64,000 bases of DNA from Seminavis robusta (GCA_903772945.1 CAICTM010000310.1:1-64000); one strand, 5' to 3'. Positions 11,133 to 22,570 are shown, counted from the stretch's first letter. The notes: a model not told the origin generated them from the sequence alone. A program made the numbers and translations.

Positions 11133-12457
11133 ACATTCTACCGTCCAGAACCAAACATCACGCGACAACAATATATGCCCGTGCCTCGCAATGAATGAAA
11201 TTGACAACCACCGAAACAACCATGTCTGTATCACAATGAAAATCGCTTGGATTCACTGCTTCCGTTTCCCGCCTCACCACGAGGGCGCCGCTGTTTTTTG
11301 GGGCGAATTGAAGAATAGCATGTTTTTTATTCCATAAACTATAGGCCCTGGGAATTTGTGCCACACTAAACTAGCTTATTTATTTTCAAACTACATGTAG
11401 CTAGCTTGCCAGATCATTTTAGACGGCTAGTGATGGCGTGTCGATTAATTGTTTGCACCCGGCCCTGGCTGCATCTGCCAACCGTCACAGAAGCAATTTT
11501 CATAGCCCACCTGCTGCAGCGGGAAAGCAAGGTTGGAAGCGCGAGTGACGCCGCTTAGCTGTCGGTACCTGGTAGGGCGTGAAAAAGATACGACGATGGT
11601 CTTTGGTTTCGGTTGGATTTTGTTATATTTTTTATGAACTTGATGATTGTTGGCTACTACTAGCTACCAGACACCGGTAGATTGAGCGCCAATTGTGAAC
11701 CACCATATCCTCTCTCTTAGCAGGACCTCAACGCTTCAGTCCCCCGCGGTAGTGCAAAATAAAAAATGATTCGATTCACACACCCTCTCCCATTTGGGAG
11801 TACGGTACAGCCGGAGACACGACGAAAGCATGTTGGTTTTGGAGAAGAAATGGAGCCATTCTCCATTGAGGACGGCCAAATTTTGGTTGAGCTGCCTTGC
11901 CCATGCTGCCACCGCAGACCGGCTACGACGTACTGGACTTTCTCCGTGATCAAGCATGACGATCGCTACAGGTCGGATTGTCGACATGTTTACGTCGGAT
12001 TGTCGACATGTTTACGTCTAGTAGAGAACATACATAGCTATGAAACGAGAGCGTTACTCCTTGTACCCAATCCTCCGCCAAACAAGCGAATTGTCGTGAT
12101 GCATCGCAAACCACTTGGTGTGCCAACGGCGTCGGGCCAAAGGGTATTAGCGGCAACACAGCAGCATTTTCCTTTCTTCGAGGCAGCAAGACTCGTCACT
12201 CGATCGTTGAAACCACCAAAAATCGTACGTTGATTGAATCGTTCCTTTTTCTCTCCTCTGCCGGCCTTGTCGTTCCTTTTGCTGCGTGCGTACACAACCA
12301 CATTTTTTGATTCGATTCCGTACAAGACTTGACACAGAGCTCCGCACCACCACCACCACCACCACAAACACCAGTGTCATTCGATGATTCCATTCGAAAC
12401 GACAATAACAGCAACCAGAAAGCATCCACAGAACACGAACCACACGTACAGCATCCA
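11133..12457. other. Intergenic spacer
   Basis: No convincing gene. A 155-codon open frame at 11766-12233 has no recognisable domain and crosses a tandem repeat. A (CCA)n simple repeat lies near 12345-12368. The right end is the 3' flank of the minus-strand glycosyltransferase. Confidence 0.5.
11972..12018. repeat. Perfect 22-bp direct tandem duplication
   Basis: Two identical 22-base copies beginning GTCGGATTGTCGACATG stand head to tail at 11972-11993 and 11994-12015, followed by three bases of a third. The unit contains the palindrome GTCGAC. The perfect match points to a recent duplication. Confidence 0.9.
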
Positions 12458-13680
12458 TCAACCAGTGAAATCAATACCCGCCTTTTCGTTTGCCCAATGG
12501 TTTCCATTGAGCTTGACATCGACCGAAATTTTGGTACTCTTTTTCTTTTCGTCCAGCGGACTCTGTTCCAAAACGGAATACTTGAGATCGGACAATCCGT
12601 TTGTTTTCCAGGTCTTTTCGTGTTCATCTAGCAATTCCCACTTGACCATGCATTTCCAATCTCGATTCTTTCGTAGAAACGCCATTTTTTCGGTAATGTT
12701 CATATCCTCCAGATCCCGCAGCGATCCCTTGTCGGGTGAAATGAACTTGATGCCCAATCGTTCCAATCGGTTTTGCATTTCGTCGTCTTCGCCTCCCCAA
12801 CCCCAAAATGTGTTGCTGGTGGGGATAGTAGATCAGCAGACTCAAGGTTAGTTAGTTCTCTTGGGTTGCTTGTGCGCCACAACCCAACAAAAAACATCCA
12901 CCACAATCATAACACTCCAGCAAGCTAGCAACTTAATAATACACAATTACAAGCACAAGCAACTCACGGAAATCCATTGATTCTCTTGTAATCGGCACTG
13001 GAGAAACTGACCACGCCACCAAAGTACTTTTTGTTTCCCGAATACCGATCCCAGACTCGCGCAATATGAATGGGTGTCTTGGGGAATTTGGCATACCAGG
13101 GACCTAGATCATCATTGGGTAGCAAATCGACATCATGAAATATGAAAACGTCGTGTCCTCGTTTGGACTTTTTGGCCATATCGAATCCAATATTGAGCAA
13201 TTTGCCTCGATTGAATTTGCGTCCATCATCGGATTGTTCCATAATGTAAATATGAAAATCGGACACGAGTCCTTCCTTTTGTTGTTTGGTCAAAAACTGG
13301 ATCATGTGCGGGATGAATGCCTTCAAGTGCATGGCTCGTTTCTGTGCCGCATGAATGTCTCGAAAGGGAACGATAATGGCTACCGACGTCGCATCGACCA
13401 ACCCCAAAAAGTCATCCACCGTGGCAGCCGCTTCGGTTCGTTGTCGCTTGGCACTACTACTACTACCACCGCCGGCCGATCGTTTCTTGTTTTCTTCTCG
13501 TTCCTTGTTCATTTCGGCACGTTTCTTGGCTTTGGTCGGATCCGCGGCTTCGGATGCCGTCGGAAAGTGCCATTGCGTGTGCTTGGTTTCCGCGTGAAAA
13601 TAATAGTGGCGCTTTTGAGAATTGGAAAAGATACGTTTCCAACCCGGTGGCAAGGGGGCGCTGCCTTGACTGTCGGACAT
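12458..13680 (-). CDS. WW-domain protein with GT7-type galactosyltransferase domain
   Basis: Two exons, 13680-12968 and 12815-12458 (intron 152 nt, GTGAGT donor), give 356 residues. Residues ~9-42 are a WW domain (LPPGWKR, central HYYFH, TQWHFP), a module that binds proline-rich peptides. A lysine/serine-rich linker follows. Residues ~95-330 match the beta-1,4-galactosyltransferase family GT7: IIVPFRD at ~103, the metal-binding DVD at 183-185, KYFGGVVSFS, and NTFWGWGGEDDE spanning the splice junction. The family moves galactose or related sugars from UDP-sugars, normally in the Golgi. No signal peptide or membrane anchor precedes the WW domain, so a cytosolic or nuclear location is possible, or the annotated start misses an upstream exon. 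The catalytic motifs look intact. Confidence 0.85.
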
Positions 13681-14343
13681 GATTTCTGTGGTGATTGTTG
13701 TGTTGTCTAGAGTGAGTGAGTGTTCGATCGAGGGAGTGAGAGAGTGAAGGTAGATTCGGGGATTCGGGGATTCTCACTTTGGCTTCAAGGTTAGCTGAAG
13801 CAAGACAATAGATATTGCAGCAAGGAACGACCTACTAGGGTAAAGTCGGCGGCAGCACGGTAGACAGAAGATACACTCTTAAAACTAGCGTAGCCTGGAG
13901 GTTCTATCGAAGAGCTCAGCTCAAATTAGCCAGTACATGTACTGGTGGCAAGAAGATAGATCGCAGCGATCCCGACTTGATGGCGGGTGTTGTCGTGCTG
14001 TCTCATGTAGGAAAACTTTGTTAACCAACAGAGCTGTTGACATCGCGCATCATCTTGATGGAGTTTGGTCTACTGTACTGGCACCATTTACGTAAGAAAA
14101 CTCTAGCTGGGCTCTACTAGAGAGATGTTCCTCGACTAGCAAGCTCTATCGTGGTACTGTTCGTGGCGAGATTAGAGGTACCTTTGTAACTTACTTGTGT
14201 GAATATGCTCTGTCAGTCTCGGTACACGAAGTATCCTTTAGTCAGGGCAGATACCGTATGTGCAGCAGCCTAAACACTCATCCTCGCTAATCAGGAACGA
14301 TTGTGATTCGATTTTGTTTGTGGTGTCTACAGGATGCATGTGA
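13681..14343. other. Intergenic spacer
   Basis: No gene seen. It separates the start of the WW/GT7 gene from the stop of the FAAH-like gene; both are on the minus strand, so it should hold the promoter of the former and the terminator of the latter. Confidence 0.5.
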
Positions 14344-16638
14344 CTACCTGTACTTCTTGTAGGCAGATGGTTCGGCCTTGAAATCCACCAGTCGTTCAAT
14401 CTCCTTCATCACTCGGAGGCACTTTTCATCCTCAAATGCTGGAGTCATCACGCTGACTGACAAGGGCATACCCTCGCTATTCTTCATCACCCGGTCGGCT
14501 GTAATTTTGGCAGCTTTGTCGCGTTGATTCAAAGGTAGATCCTCCATTCTGTAATGCTGTTCGTCAGTTCGTACTGTGGTCACTGGCACCACCCCAGAAG
14601 GCCACAATAGTAGGTTGGGCATGAACATGTAGGAGACGGCTGCAGTGAGGTCACCAGAGATGCCGTGAGGTGCAGCTGGGATCGGGAAACCTGGATAGAC
14701 GAGAGCATCGACGCCCGCCTCTCTCACTGCATCTGACCATGCCGATCTCAAACTCAACAACTCGGCTGTGCGCTTCCATAATTCAAAAACACTAATGCCC
14801 CCATTGCCTGCCCAGTCCGGAATCGCGAAGCCAAGTTAGTTTGACGCATGGCAAAAGGCAGGAAAGTGTTACCTTTTGCATAAATTGTACTTACGAGTGC
14901 TACCCAGCAAGTGGGCGCGGCGTTTATCGAGGACTCTGACAAGAATCCATCTTAGCCAATCGGGAATATTGGAAGCACGAATTAATGTTGAGTATTCATT
15001 GATGCATTCCTCGCCTGCAGTCATATGCAAAAGTTAGATCTCATGGGGACGACTGCTCAGGGTCCAGATAAAAGTGATGCTTACCTTCCAGTGCTTCAAG
15101 AAAGCTCTTGAAGTTCCCCTCGGCCGAATTGATGCCAACAAGCCTAAGATACAGGAGCGGACCAGGTGAATTGATTGATTTTTGACTTTCGCAGTGGCTC
15201 CCTTCATTTTCCTTTACTTACAAACCATAGTTGTGCCATCCATCTGTTGGAGGCTCAAATTCAACACATTCGTGCCCTGCTTTGGTGAGGGCATCCAAAG
15301 TCTCCTTTAAAGCTCTCTTGGATGTGGCGCACGGTTCAAACCAACCATCTGTCGTGAAATAGCCAATCTTCAGCTTTGATTGTTGGTCTAGGTAAATTTC
15401 TTCTTTGAAAGGGACAGGCGGGACGTTCAAGTCGCTCTCCCACAAATCTGGTGTGCACATAGCCTTCATAACCAGGAAACAATCGTCCACAGTTTTTGCC
15501 ATTGGTCCCCCCGTTGCAGGAATAGCTATGCCTGAGCCTGCTTTGTCGTCCTTTTGGTTTTGATATATGTTTACATTGCAGCACTTTGAGAGTCCGAACA
15601 CAATCTCACTGGTTCTTCATACAACACCCAACGTGGACTCACCTTGCGAGGTTTCATGCATCCCTTCCCGCTCAATCTTGTGGAAGTTGGTTTGAATCCA
15701 ACAATACCCGAGAAACAGGCTGGGATACGAATACTGCCTGCAATATCACTGCCAATGGCCAACGGGACGCAACCCATCGCCACTAATGCCGCATCCCCAC
15801 CCGACGAACCTCCCGGAGTTCGAGACAAGTCCCATGGATTTCTACTTCTGCCCCATATTCGATTCGTCGACTCGGCCAGCATCATGAGTTGGATAGTGTT
15901 ACCAGTACAAATGGGTATGGCTCCCGCCTTGCGGATCAGTTCGACCGGCAGAGAGTCCTCTTCCTGTCGTTTGTTCAAGCGACACGCCAATCCCCCAGTA
16001 GAAAAGGTCCCCTTGACTCCGTTGGACTCCTTGATGGACACCGGCACTCCGTAAAGGGGTGGAGCTGTGTCAGCAGTGACATTTTTATCCAAAGAGGAAG
16101 CTGTCTCGTAAGCCTGTATATGTAGATAAATAAGCAAGCAAGCAAACGAAGAAAACATGAAATGGCATTGAAAAAGTTTTGTGAGATTGGATGAGCCTTG
16201 TGCTGGCAAAGTTCACTTCAGATAGCTTGACTGTTCTGTATACCTTACCTCGTCGTAGAGTTCTTCCGCAATAGCATTGACGCCATATTTTCTATCTTGA
16301 TTGTAAGCCCGACATCGTTTTGCCAAGAATGCGACATTCTGCTTTGGATCTAACGTCTTGGCAAGGATTTGCTCCCGTGTTTCCTTGGCGGTGAGAAGTT
16401 CCATTTTCGACTCATCATCCAACGCCATGTCTAGGACCTTGTGTTCTTTGGAAGCCTTTTCCTGCCTGGCTCTTCTTATCCAATCGTTGAGCTGGTTTTG
16501 ACGATCGATCTTGATCCTGTAATCATCCAAAAAGAAGACCGTACCTACGATGAGGCCAATGGTAATGGTGTGGGCGAACACATTCCAGACATCCTTAGGC
16601 GTCAACAATTGCAACGTGGATGTAATAGACTCCATCAT
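14344..16638 (-). CDS. Fatty-acid amide hydrolase-like amidase
   Basis: Six predicted exons (16638-16249, 16113-15643, 15550-15222, 15143-15085, 15014-14895, 14807-14344) join in phase to 610 residues. An N-terminal hydrophobic segment (~18-38) would anchor it in a membrane. The amidase-signature triad is complete: Lys158 in VPVSIKES, Ser233 in GGSSGG and nucleophile Ser257 in GSDIAGS. The spacings of 75 and 24 residues equal those of rat FAAH (K142, S217, S241). FAAH enzymes hydrolyse fatty-acid amides and some esters at membranes. The acceptor of exon 3 (CCAAAAG) is the least certain junction; the other boundaries are well supported. It ends in SAYKKYR. Confidence 0.9.
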
Positions 16639-17604
16639 TGTTTCAGTCTTAAGGGAAAGGGTGAAACAAAGAGATCGGAAGGAGATACCAAAGAGACAAG
16701 TATTGCCTCCACCTGAGACAAGAAGATTTTAGGAAGCTGGTGTTTCAGTCTAATCTTTTGTGAAGGCTGCCAATTGTTCGTCTCTTCTGCAACGAGATCA
16801 GAGGTATCAGGGATGAAGGGGCAGTAACCTGCTGGACAAAATGCTGAAAGGCTCAACGGCATGAGGGAAGCAGCAAAGATCAAAGATCCGTCAGATCCAT
16901 TCCCGCGAGACCCAAAGTCCCGGTGTGTGATGCAAAGCTGACGGGACTGTCACTTGGGGCTCATTTGGCTCTACCAGGTATTATCCAAGTCTGGCGAAGA
17001 CGGCGTTGATTGTCGCGTAGAAGGGCTACCAGTAACGGAGGGCTTGAAGAGGGGGAGAGAAGGGTGACATGGATATTCGAAAGCAGGAGCCTCGCGCAGA
17101 TTTCAGATGTTATCCAAAGTTCAAGTCACAACATTTTGGGCGAAATCTGGTCTGCAAGAAAAGGGGTCCGGTCCGATCTATCGCATGAATGGTGGCGCCC
17201 TCAAATTTGAGAGGGCGGACCGCGAGATCGAGGCGGGTTTGGGGTTACGGAACATGTATTTGCACGCTAGTCTAGTGAAAGCTGGGAAGTCAAAAGGGGG
17301 GCAACAAAGGCACCCAATAGCTATGTCGAGCGAGACATTGGAAAAGGAATGACTAGCCAGAGCAGCTCGCCAAAGTACAGTAGGAAGCTCGTGAATGACT
17401 CAATCGAAACGCTCATGGCTGTTGCACGGCAAACTTTACTGGCAAACTTTACTGAATGAATGAAAGCTGCCTCGCTCCACAGAACCGATGACAGGCAGCC
17501 AACCAGAATATAGACGGGAATCAATCGTGAGGCCGAACTCTGAAGGAGCGCAGCACCGACGGATCGGGGTTTGCAGCAGCTGCATGAGCATTGCAGCGCA
17601 CCAT
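16639..17604. other. Intergenic spacer
   Basis: Open frames here are short, without motifs, and mostly overlap each other on opposite strands. It likely holds the promoter of the FAAH-like gene on its left and the 3' flank of the next minus-strand gene on its right. Confidence 0.5.
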
Positions 17605-18645
17605 CTAAGAATTTGCTATCCTCGGAATCCAGAGAGAAGGCTTGAGCTGCAAAAAGTAGAACACTGTGGAGAGAGCTGGTCGTTTCCCGGCCACGGCCGC
17701 CACAAGGTCTTCCGTGTTTGCATCTTCGCCCAGCAGTATCTTTCGAAAGGACACACCATCCTTGTTCCTGTAGTGATTGAGGTCGCAATAAAAGTTTAGT
17801 TCATCGACCAGACCTACCACCTGTTTGGCTTCCTTGGAAGATTTCTTCCAAATCCAATTGAGGGGTTTGGCCTGCAGAGTCGTGAGCGTAAAGTTGTGAT
17901 ACTGCATCACTTTAAGGAACGTTTCTAGGTCCGAGTAGTCAACCGGTGTGCTGTGATTGCTCGTCCAACACTTGAGCTGGCGCAGCGTCGTGTTGCAACA
18001 GAGAGCTCGAGCTATGCTAGAGAGATTCATCTCCGAGTTGATGACGAGGCGCACACGAACGAGAGACGTGTTATGTCGGATCATTTGAGCGACAGCCTCC
18101 ATGCTTTCTTTCGTTTGAAGCTCATGATGGCCTTCCAAACTCAACACGTCCAGGGTCTTCGACTTCTCTACGATGGAAAAACACGGAGCAATAAGACTTT
18201 CCGGCACGCCGTCACAGCTCAAAGTGAGACCAGAGGAAACGTTGAGCACTTTAGCTCTGACAACCACAGCCTCCAAAAGAGAGGTCATTCTTGGGTGTAT
18301 GGACAGAGAGCCCAGTCGCTGCTTGGCCAGTGCATCACCCAGCAAGGACAGTGTGGAATCGGCTTCTTCTCCCACTGTACTGAAGTCGAACGTGGCCGAT
18401 GTCAGGTCTTCAAGGCAGCCAATCGCGTCGGCCACCTCCGTCATATCTCCCGAGATGGTAACCATCGTCACAGAGACTCTTTTTAACTCTCTGAGTTTTC
18501 TCAGGAGAGCCGCGAGGTCGGCAGCATGAAGAGTGCCGTTGTACCGAACAGTCAGAGAGCTCTGGAAACAGTGGCGGTGATTTTCGAGCCTCTCAATTGC
18601 AGATGCCACCCTCTCTGCGCTTCTAATAGCATCCAGTGTTACCAT
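17605..18645 (-). CDS. RNI/LRR-like protein of unknown function
   Basis: The protein is 346 residues if it starts at the first in-frame ATG (18645, MVTLDAIRSAERV). The open frame extends 21 codons upstream to 18708 with no ATG, and an AG acceptor (GCATATCAG) sits there, so an unseen upstream exon is possible. The sequence has spaced leucine-rich segments such as LTSATFDFSTV, LDVLSLEGHH, TSLVRVRLVI and TTLRQLKCW. They recur about every 25-30 residues and resemble the ribonuclease-inhibitor-like families common in diatoms. Such proteins act as binding scaffolds; nothing indicates a partner. No membrane segment is seen. A short third-party-like C-terminal tail (YFLQLKPSLWIPRIANS) ends the protein. 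The gene is probably real, given its length and consistent amphipathic pattern. Confidence 0.7.
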   Translation of the reverse strand: MVTLDAIRSAERVASAIERLENHRHCFQSSLTVRYNGTLHAADLAALLRKLRELKRVSVTMVTISGDMTEVADAIGCLEDLTSATFDFSTVGEEADSTLSLLGDALAKQRLGSLSIHPRMTSLLEAVVVRAKVLNVSSGLTLSCDGVPESLIAPCFSIVEKSKTLDVLSLEGHHELQTKESMEAVAQMIRHNTSLVRVRLVINSEMNLSSIARALCCNTTLRQLKCWTSNHSTPVDYSDLETFLKVMQYHNFTLTTLQAKPLNWIWKKSSKEAKQVVGLVDELNFYCDLNHYRNKDGVSFRKILLGEDANTEDLVAAVAGKRPALSTVFYFLQLKPSLWIPRIANS

Positions 18646-19113
18646 CGTCGATGCAGATTTTGGCTTGGGCTCGGCTTTGGGTTCAGTCTCGTTACCTGAT
18701 ATGCGCACTGGTGGTCAAGGAGTGAGCTCAAACGTGCATGCGAGACCTGCTGGTTGCAAGGCTGCATACAATCGTACCCAATGCTCAGGCCCAGTCACAA
18801 CCATTTATGACGCTGCGTTGCTGGCCATCCAAATCACTGCGATCCTTCAATGCGTTGCCTTCTTCGATGCCTTGGCTTGAAACATGTGATGTCGGTTTGT
18901 GATGTCGGTTTGTCGGTTCGTGCCAGAGAAAAGTCCCTGCCTGATTTGCCGTGGTCTCATCTGCTGTGGAAAGTGTATCGTGGCTTGCTGCCCACAAACG
19001 AGGACTATGCTGTACTGCCTTACTAGTATGTGTGCGTGAATTTTAATTTTTAATTAAAAGTCTACCGGTATTTCAAAATTCGTAACTATCTCAAACACCT
19101 TGCTACTAGTAGT
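18646..19113. other. Intergenic spacer
   Basis: No gene seen. A possible 5' exon of the RNI-like protein could lie at the left side. The right part has a short AT-rich block (TTTTAATTTTTAATTAAAA near 19040). Confidence 0.5.
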
Positions 19114-20694
19114 CTAGTTGTGGCTTTCAAGTTGACGCAATGCGCGTTGCTTACTCCCCACTCTCGGTCTCGCGGAGAGGCTCCAGACAGAAACAGTTGG
19201 GGTGCGGGGGCGGGAGATAGGAGCTGACTCCCTATCGGGAATCTTGTTGGGGGACGTCGAGTGCAATGGTCGAGTTAATGGAGGCATAGGACAGTGCTTA
19301 AAAGAAAAGTTGTAGCCGTTGGCATTGCTGTCAAAATCGTGGTCGGGCATGTAGTCAAAGTAGCAGGATGAGCCTTCACTGAGCAAGTTTGCCATTCTTC
19401 CAAAGCCACCACGGCCATAGGCCATACATCTGGAAAAGCTCAACAGATATAGATCAAGAATTGCTGGAAAGTAGTCCGCGGGGCTTCCATTTGTTTTTGA
19501 ATTGTCGCCGAACAAAAAGTCTTCGCCTCGATCCATGTGAAGCAACGGCTTCTCTGCGTAGACGGATCTGGTGACTGCTCTGGCAGTGGCGGTGTATTTG
19601 TTCACATAGCGAACGGCTATGGTGGTGGCTGTTCTTGAATCCGCTGCAACCAAAACTACGGGGTCATCACCGGATTGGGTTGCAAACTGCAGGGCGCAAT
19701 TGGTACCTTTGAAGATATTGCTCTTAAGAGCATTTATGCCGTCTTCTTCAGCCTCATCCATCATAAAGATAGACCTGTAATGAAACCCAGTATACTGACC
19801 CGGGACAAGATTGGATTCCTGCAACTGTTGCTCCAGCAACTCTTGAATGGGACTTGTTGGCTTGAAGTTGGCATGCCACAGCGCATGATAAGCTTCTCTG
19901 TAGGGTACATCATCCAGCGACAATGTTTGTTGCTGCTCTCTAATCTGCTTATCATAAGTGAACTCCCCGCCTTCGCCGCCAAAGGCATGCTCCAAGTAGA
20001 TTATCGTTTGCCTGGATTTCATCGATTCTTGAATTTCGTCGGCGTAGTAGCTGTTTAGTTGCGTGTATTCACTGCCGATAAACAGGTCCCAATCCTCGAC
20101 TTGTTTTCGAAACCAAACGGGGTAACTCCAGTTGATTCCTCGGTCGCCAGGGAGAAGAAACTCTTCCAAGGGATAGGGCCGTTCCCAGTTGTAAAAGAGA
20201 ACGCGTTTGGTCATGGAAGCAATTCTAACGACGGCTGGGAACGCTTTCAGCCGGTCGGCAAAGCCCCCACATTGATCTCGCTTCTTGTTACACCGGACAA
20301 TGAGATATTGAAAGTCTTCCCAGTTGGTTTCATTGAGCATCTCGATCTGCTGTTGGTGCCACTCGGAATATTCCACAAACCATTGCGGGAGGCTCAGGTT
20401 GTGCGGGTTCTCCCAAGGGAAACTGTAGTTGCGCAGAGTGGTTTGTGTTTGGTCTATCAGTGGAGCGGATGCTTGAGGTTTCTGATTTTCAATTTGATCA
20501 TACAGCACCCTCCCAGAGCAACCGGGAAACAAACGATTGAATGCATGGTAACGAAAAACTTCCCACAGAGCGACATATTGAAGTACTCGAAGGAACTTCA
20601 CGAACACAGAGCGATGCTCCCGTCGACAAAGAGACGACATCTCTCTTGCCATTCCCTTGCCTTCACTTTTGAAAACAGAATATGGAAGAAGCAT
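19114..20694 (-). CDS. Fucosyltransferase-like glycosyltransferase (GT-B type)
   Basis: A single exon encodes 526 residues from a true ATG at 20694. A weakly hydrophobic stretch at ~30-52 could be a signal anchor after a basic N terminus. The core carries CGGFADRLKAFP (143-154), a motif resembling the nucleotide-sugar region of alpha-1,6- and O-fucosyltransferase-like families. Later come VVLVAADSRTA and, near the end, FSRCMAYGRGGFGRMANLLS, which matches the C-terminal part of these folds. Several potential N-glycosylation sites (NYS, NLS, NET) suggest a Golgi lumenal position. The donor sugar cannot be fixed from sequence. The last ~60 residues are proline/serine/arginine-rich and look disordered. 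It is one of several sugar-handling enzymes in the window. Confidence 0.7.
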   Translation of the reverse strand: MLLPYSVFKSEGKGMAREMSSLCRREHRSVFVKFLRVLQYVALWEVFRYHAFNRLFPGCSGRVLYDQIENQKPQASAPLIDQTQTTLRNYSFPWENPHNLSLPQWFVEYSEWHQQQIEMLNETNWEDFQYLIVRCNKKRDQCGGFADRLKAFPAVVRIASMTKRVLFYNWERPYPLEEFLLPGDRGINWSYPVWFRKQVEDWDLFIGSEYTQLNSYYADEIQESMKSRQTIIYLEHAFGGEGGEFTYDKQIREQQQTLSLDDVPYREAYHALWHANFKPTSPIQELLEQQLQESNLVPGQYTGFHYRSIFMMDEAEEDGINALKSNIFKGTNCALQFATQSGDDPVVLVAADSRTATTIAVRYVNKYTATARAVTRSVYAEKPLLHMDRGEDFLFGDNSKTNGSPADYFPAILDLYLLSFSRCMAYGRGGFGRMANLLSEGSSCYFDYMPDHDFDSNANGYNFSFKHCPMPPLTRPLHSTSPNKIPDRESAPISRPRTPTVSVWSLSARPRVGSKQRALRQLESHN

Positions 20695-21136
20695 GGGTTG
20701 CGAAGGCGCGCATGACGTGAACCGTGTGGGGAATTTTTGCTCGACATTTTTTTATTTCAAAGATTTCGATTTTTCCATTCGTGCGAGAGATCACTTTCTG
20801 GAAAGGAGCAGTGTTCTTGCTGGCCGGTGACAGTTCAAACAGAACAGGCTTGGGAAACAGACAAAATCTAGACCACACAGATCTCTGAAGTCCATTCCCA
20901 CCCAACTACTGTACTAGTAGCACCAAGTCTAGTCCGCTCTAGCCACATAGAAGCCTGTTTATACTACAAGGAGATGAAGGTTATGAACGATTCAGTCTAT
21001 TTTAGATGCGTGATACTTCTGGCTGTCTGCGAGGTCACGGAAAAACCTACTAGCCTCGATCCTGCCGTTGTTGGTATCGGTACAACCATTCATCACTATC
21101 CCGAAAAGGGTAGGCCGCAGTAGGCATACATTTTGA
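20695..21136. other. Intergenic spacer
   Basis: No gene seen. It contains the promoter of the fucosyltransferase-like gene and the 3' flank of the MFS gene. Confidence 0.5.
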
Positions 21137-22570
21137 TCAAATAATGTCAAATTCTTCCTCCTCATCGTCTGTTTCCTGGGCTTCTGCCTCGCGTTCCAAG
21201 CGGATCCTTTCAATACACTTATCATGCACCCTGCCGAAGCAAATCATAACTACCAAGTGGAGAAGCATAACAGAACCAACTATCAATCCCATACCTCGAA
21301 ACATGGTTCTTGCGCCAAACCTGTTCATGACTTGCCCAGCTACAATGGGTCCCACACCTCCTCCGATATGGTAAGTGACACCATTCACAATGGACTGTAC
21401 TGTCGTCGACCATCCTTTCGGTGCGATTGAGTCGGCATAATCAACAGTGGCAATCCACATGCAAGCAAAGGTGATGCCATGAAGGACTTCCCAGGCTATG
21501 ACCCAATTGACGGTTTCTGGTGTCAACATGGTGTAGCCGATAATACGGCTTGAATATGAGATCATGGACACTATCAACAAGACGTCATGCCCAAGCCAAG
21601 ACAAGAGTTGCTGCGAAAAATGAAATATTGGCAGCTCCAACAGCACGGTGACCCCAACTGTCCAGCCGCAAAGTGAAGTGCTTGCCAGCAAATCGTTCTG
21701 CAGGTACACGAACAAGAAAGAATCAACAATGATGATCCCGGCAACAACCAAGGCAGCTTCAATAAGCCAAAAGATCACGGGCAGCCTTGTCATGATATCC
21801 CACAAGGCACTCCACCTCATGGGTTCAGATGCAGCAGATTTCTTGCTGAAATTGGTGGGATGGTGTATATTCTCCTTCTGTCGTTGGGCCTTTTCGTAGA
21901 ATTCTTGTTCCGATTTGGACCGAGCTGGAAGTCCAAAGACAAAAAACACAAGTTGCAACGTCATCACAGCTCCAAAAACGTAAAAGTTTACCGTAAAGCC
22001 GTAGATATCAGTAAGGTAACTCAGGACAATGGCTCCAAAACCCCAGCTGACGGCGGTCCAGAGACGAATAGTTCCGTACATGCCATGATGCCTCTCGCCA
22101 AGGAAATCCAATGTGTGCGCGTCCAGGACGGAGCCAGCGCAGAACACAGATATACCAATGATCAAGAAGAGGATCACTTCAAAAGCCTGGACTTTGTCCA
22201 ATGATAAACACATTAGGAGCACCGTGCTAAAGAATTGGCAGACGACATAGACAGGTTTCCTGCTGTGAATCTTATCAGCCAGCCAGCCCCAAAAAAGTTG
22301 TGTGAAAAGAGAAACGAGCGGAGAGATTCCCTCTAAGATGCCAATCTGAGAAGGGCTCAGATGTTTGACTGAATTATAAAAAAGTGTCCCAAATCTACCC
22401 CAGCTCGTGGTACCGAGTCCATTGAGGAAATACAAGCTCTTGAAAAACAGCAGGCCCTTGAAGCTTGGTGGAGCATTTGCAACTTCAGGCTGACTTGGAG
22501 TGTCACTGTCACTAACAGCAGTGGCAGTACCAACAGTTCCTGGCTTTGTTTTACTAGAATTAATTGCCAT
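21137..22570 (-). CDS. Major facilitator superfamily transporter (MFS_1-like/MFSD6-like)
   Basis: I choose the ATG at 22570 (MAINSSKTKPG), which has a strong Kozak context (GACCATGGC), giving 477 residues. An in-frame ATG at 22741 would add 57 residues. After a disordered ~40-residue N terminus there are about twelve hydrophobic segments. The inter-TM2/3 signature region reads LFWGWLADKIHSRKP, corresponding to the MFS motif G-x-x-x-D-R-x-G-R. Features of the MFS_1-like group include LNGLGTTSWGRFGTLFYNSV in TM1 and GGGVGPIVAGQVMNRFGARTMF in the C-terminal half. A long cytosolic loop separates the two halves. The C-terminal tail is acidic (ETDDEEEEFDII). The substrate is unknown; relatives include nucleoside/oligosaccharide transporters. 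The upstream region holds duplicated blocks. Confidence 0.85.
   Translation of the reverse strand: MAINSSKTKPGTVGTATAVSDSDTPSQPEVANAPPSFKGLLFFKSLYFLNGLGTTSWGRFGTLFYNSVKHLSPSQIGILEGISPLVSLFTQLFWGWLADKIHSRKPVYVVCQFFSTVLLMCLSLDKVQAFEVILFLIIGISVFCAGSVLDAHTLDFLGERHHGMYGTIRLWTAVSWGFGAIVLSYLTDIYGFTVNFYVFGAVMTLQLVFFVFGLPARSKSEQEFYEKAQRQKENIHHPTNFSKKSAASEPMRWSALWDIMTRLPVIFWLIEAALVVAGIIIVDSFLFVYLQNDLLASTSLCGWTVGVTVLLELPIFHFSQQLLSWLGHDVLLIVSMISYSSRIIGYTMLTPETVNWVIAWEVLHGITFACMWIATVDYADSIAPKGWSTTVQSIVNGVTYHIGGGVGPIVAGQVMNRFGARTMFRGMGLIVGSVMLLHLVVMICFGRVHDKCIERIRLEREAEAQETDDEEEEFDII

Noticed and set aside
11766-12233. 155-codon open frame on the plus strand
   Set aside because: It spans a perfect 22-base tandem duplication, has no domain or composition like neighbouring proteins, and lacks splice or family support.
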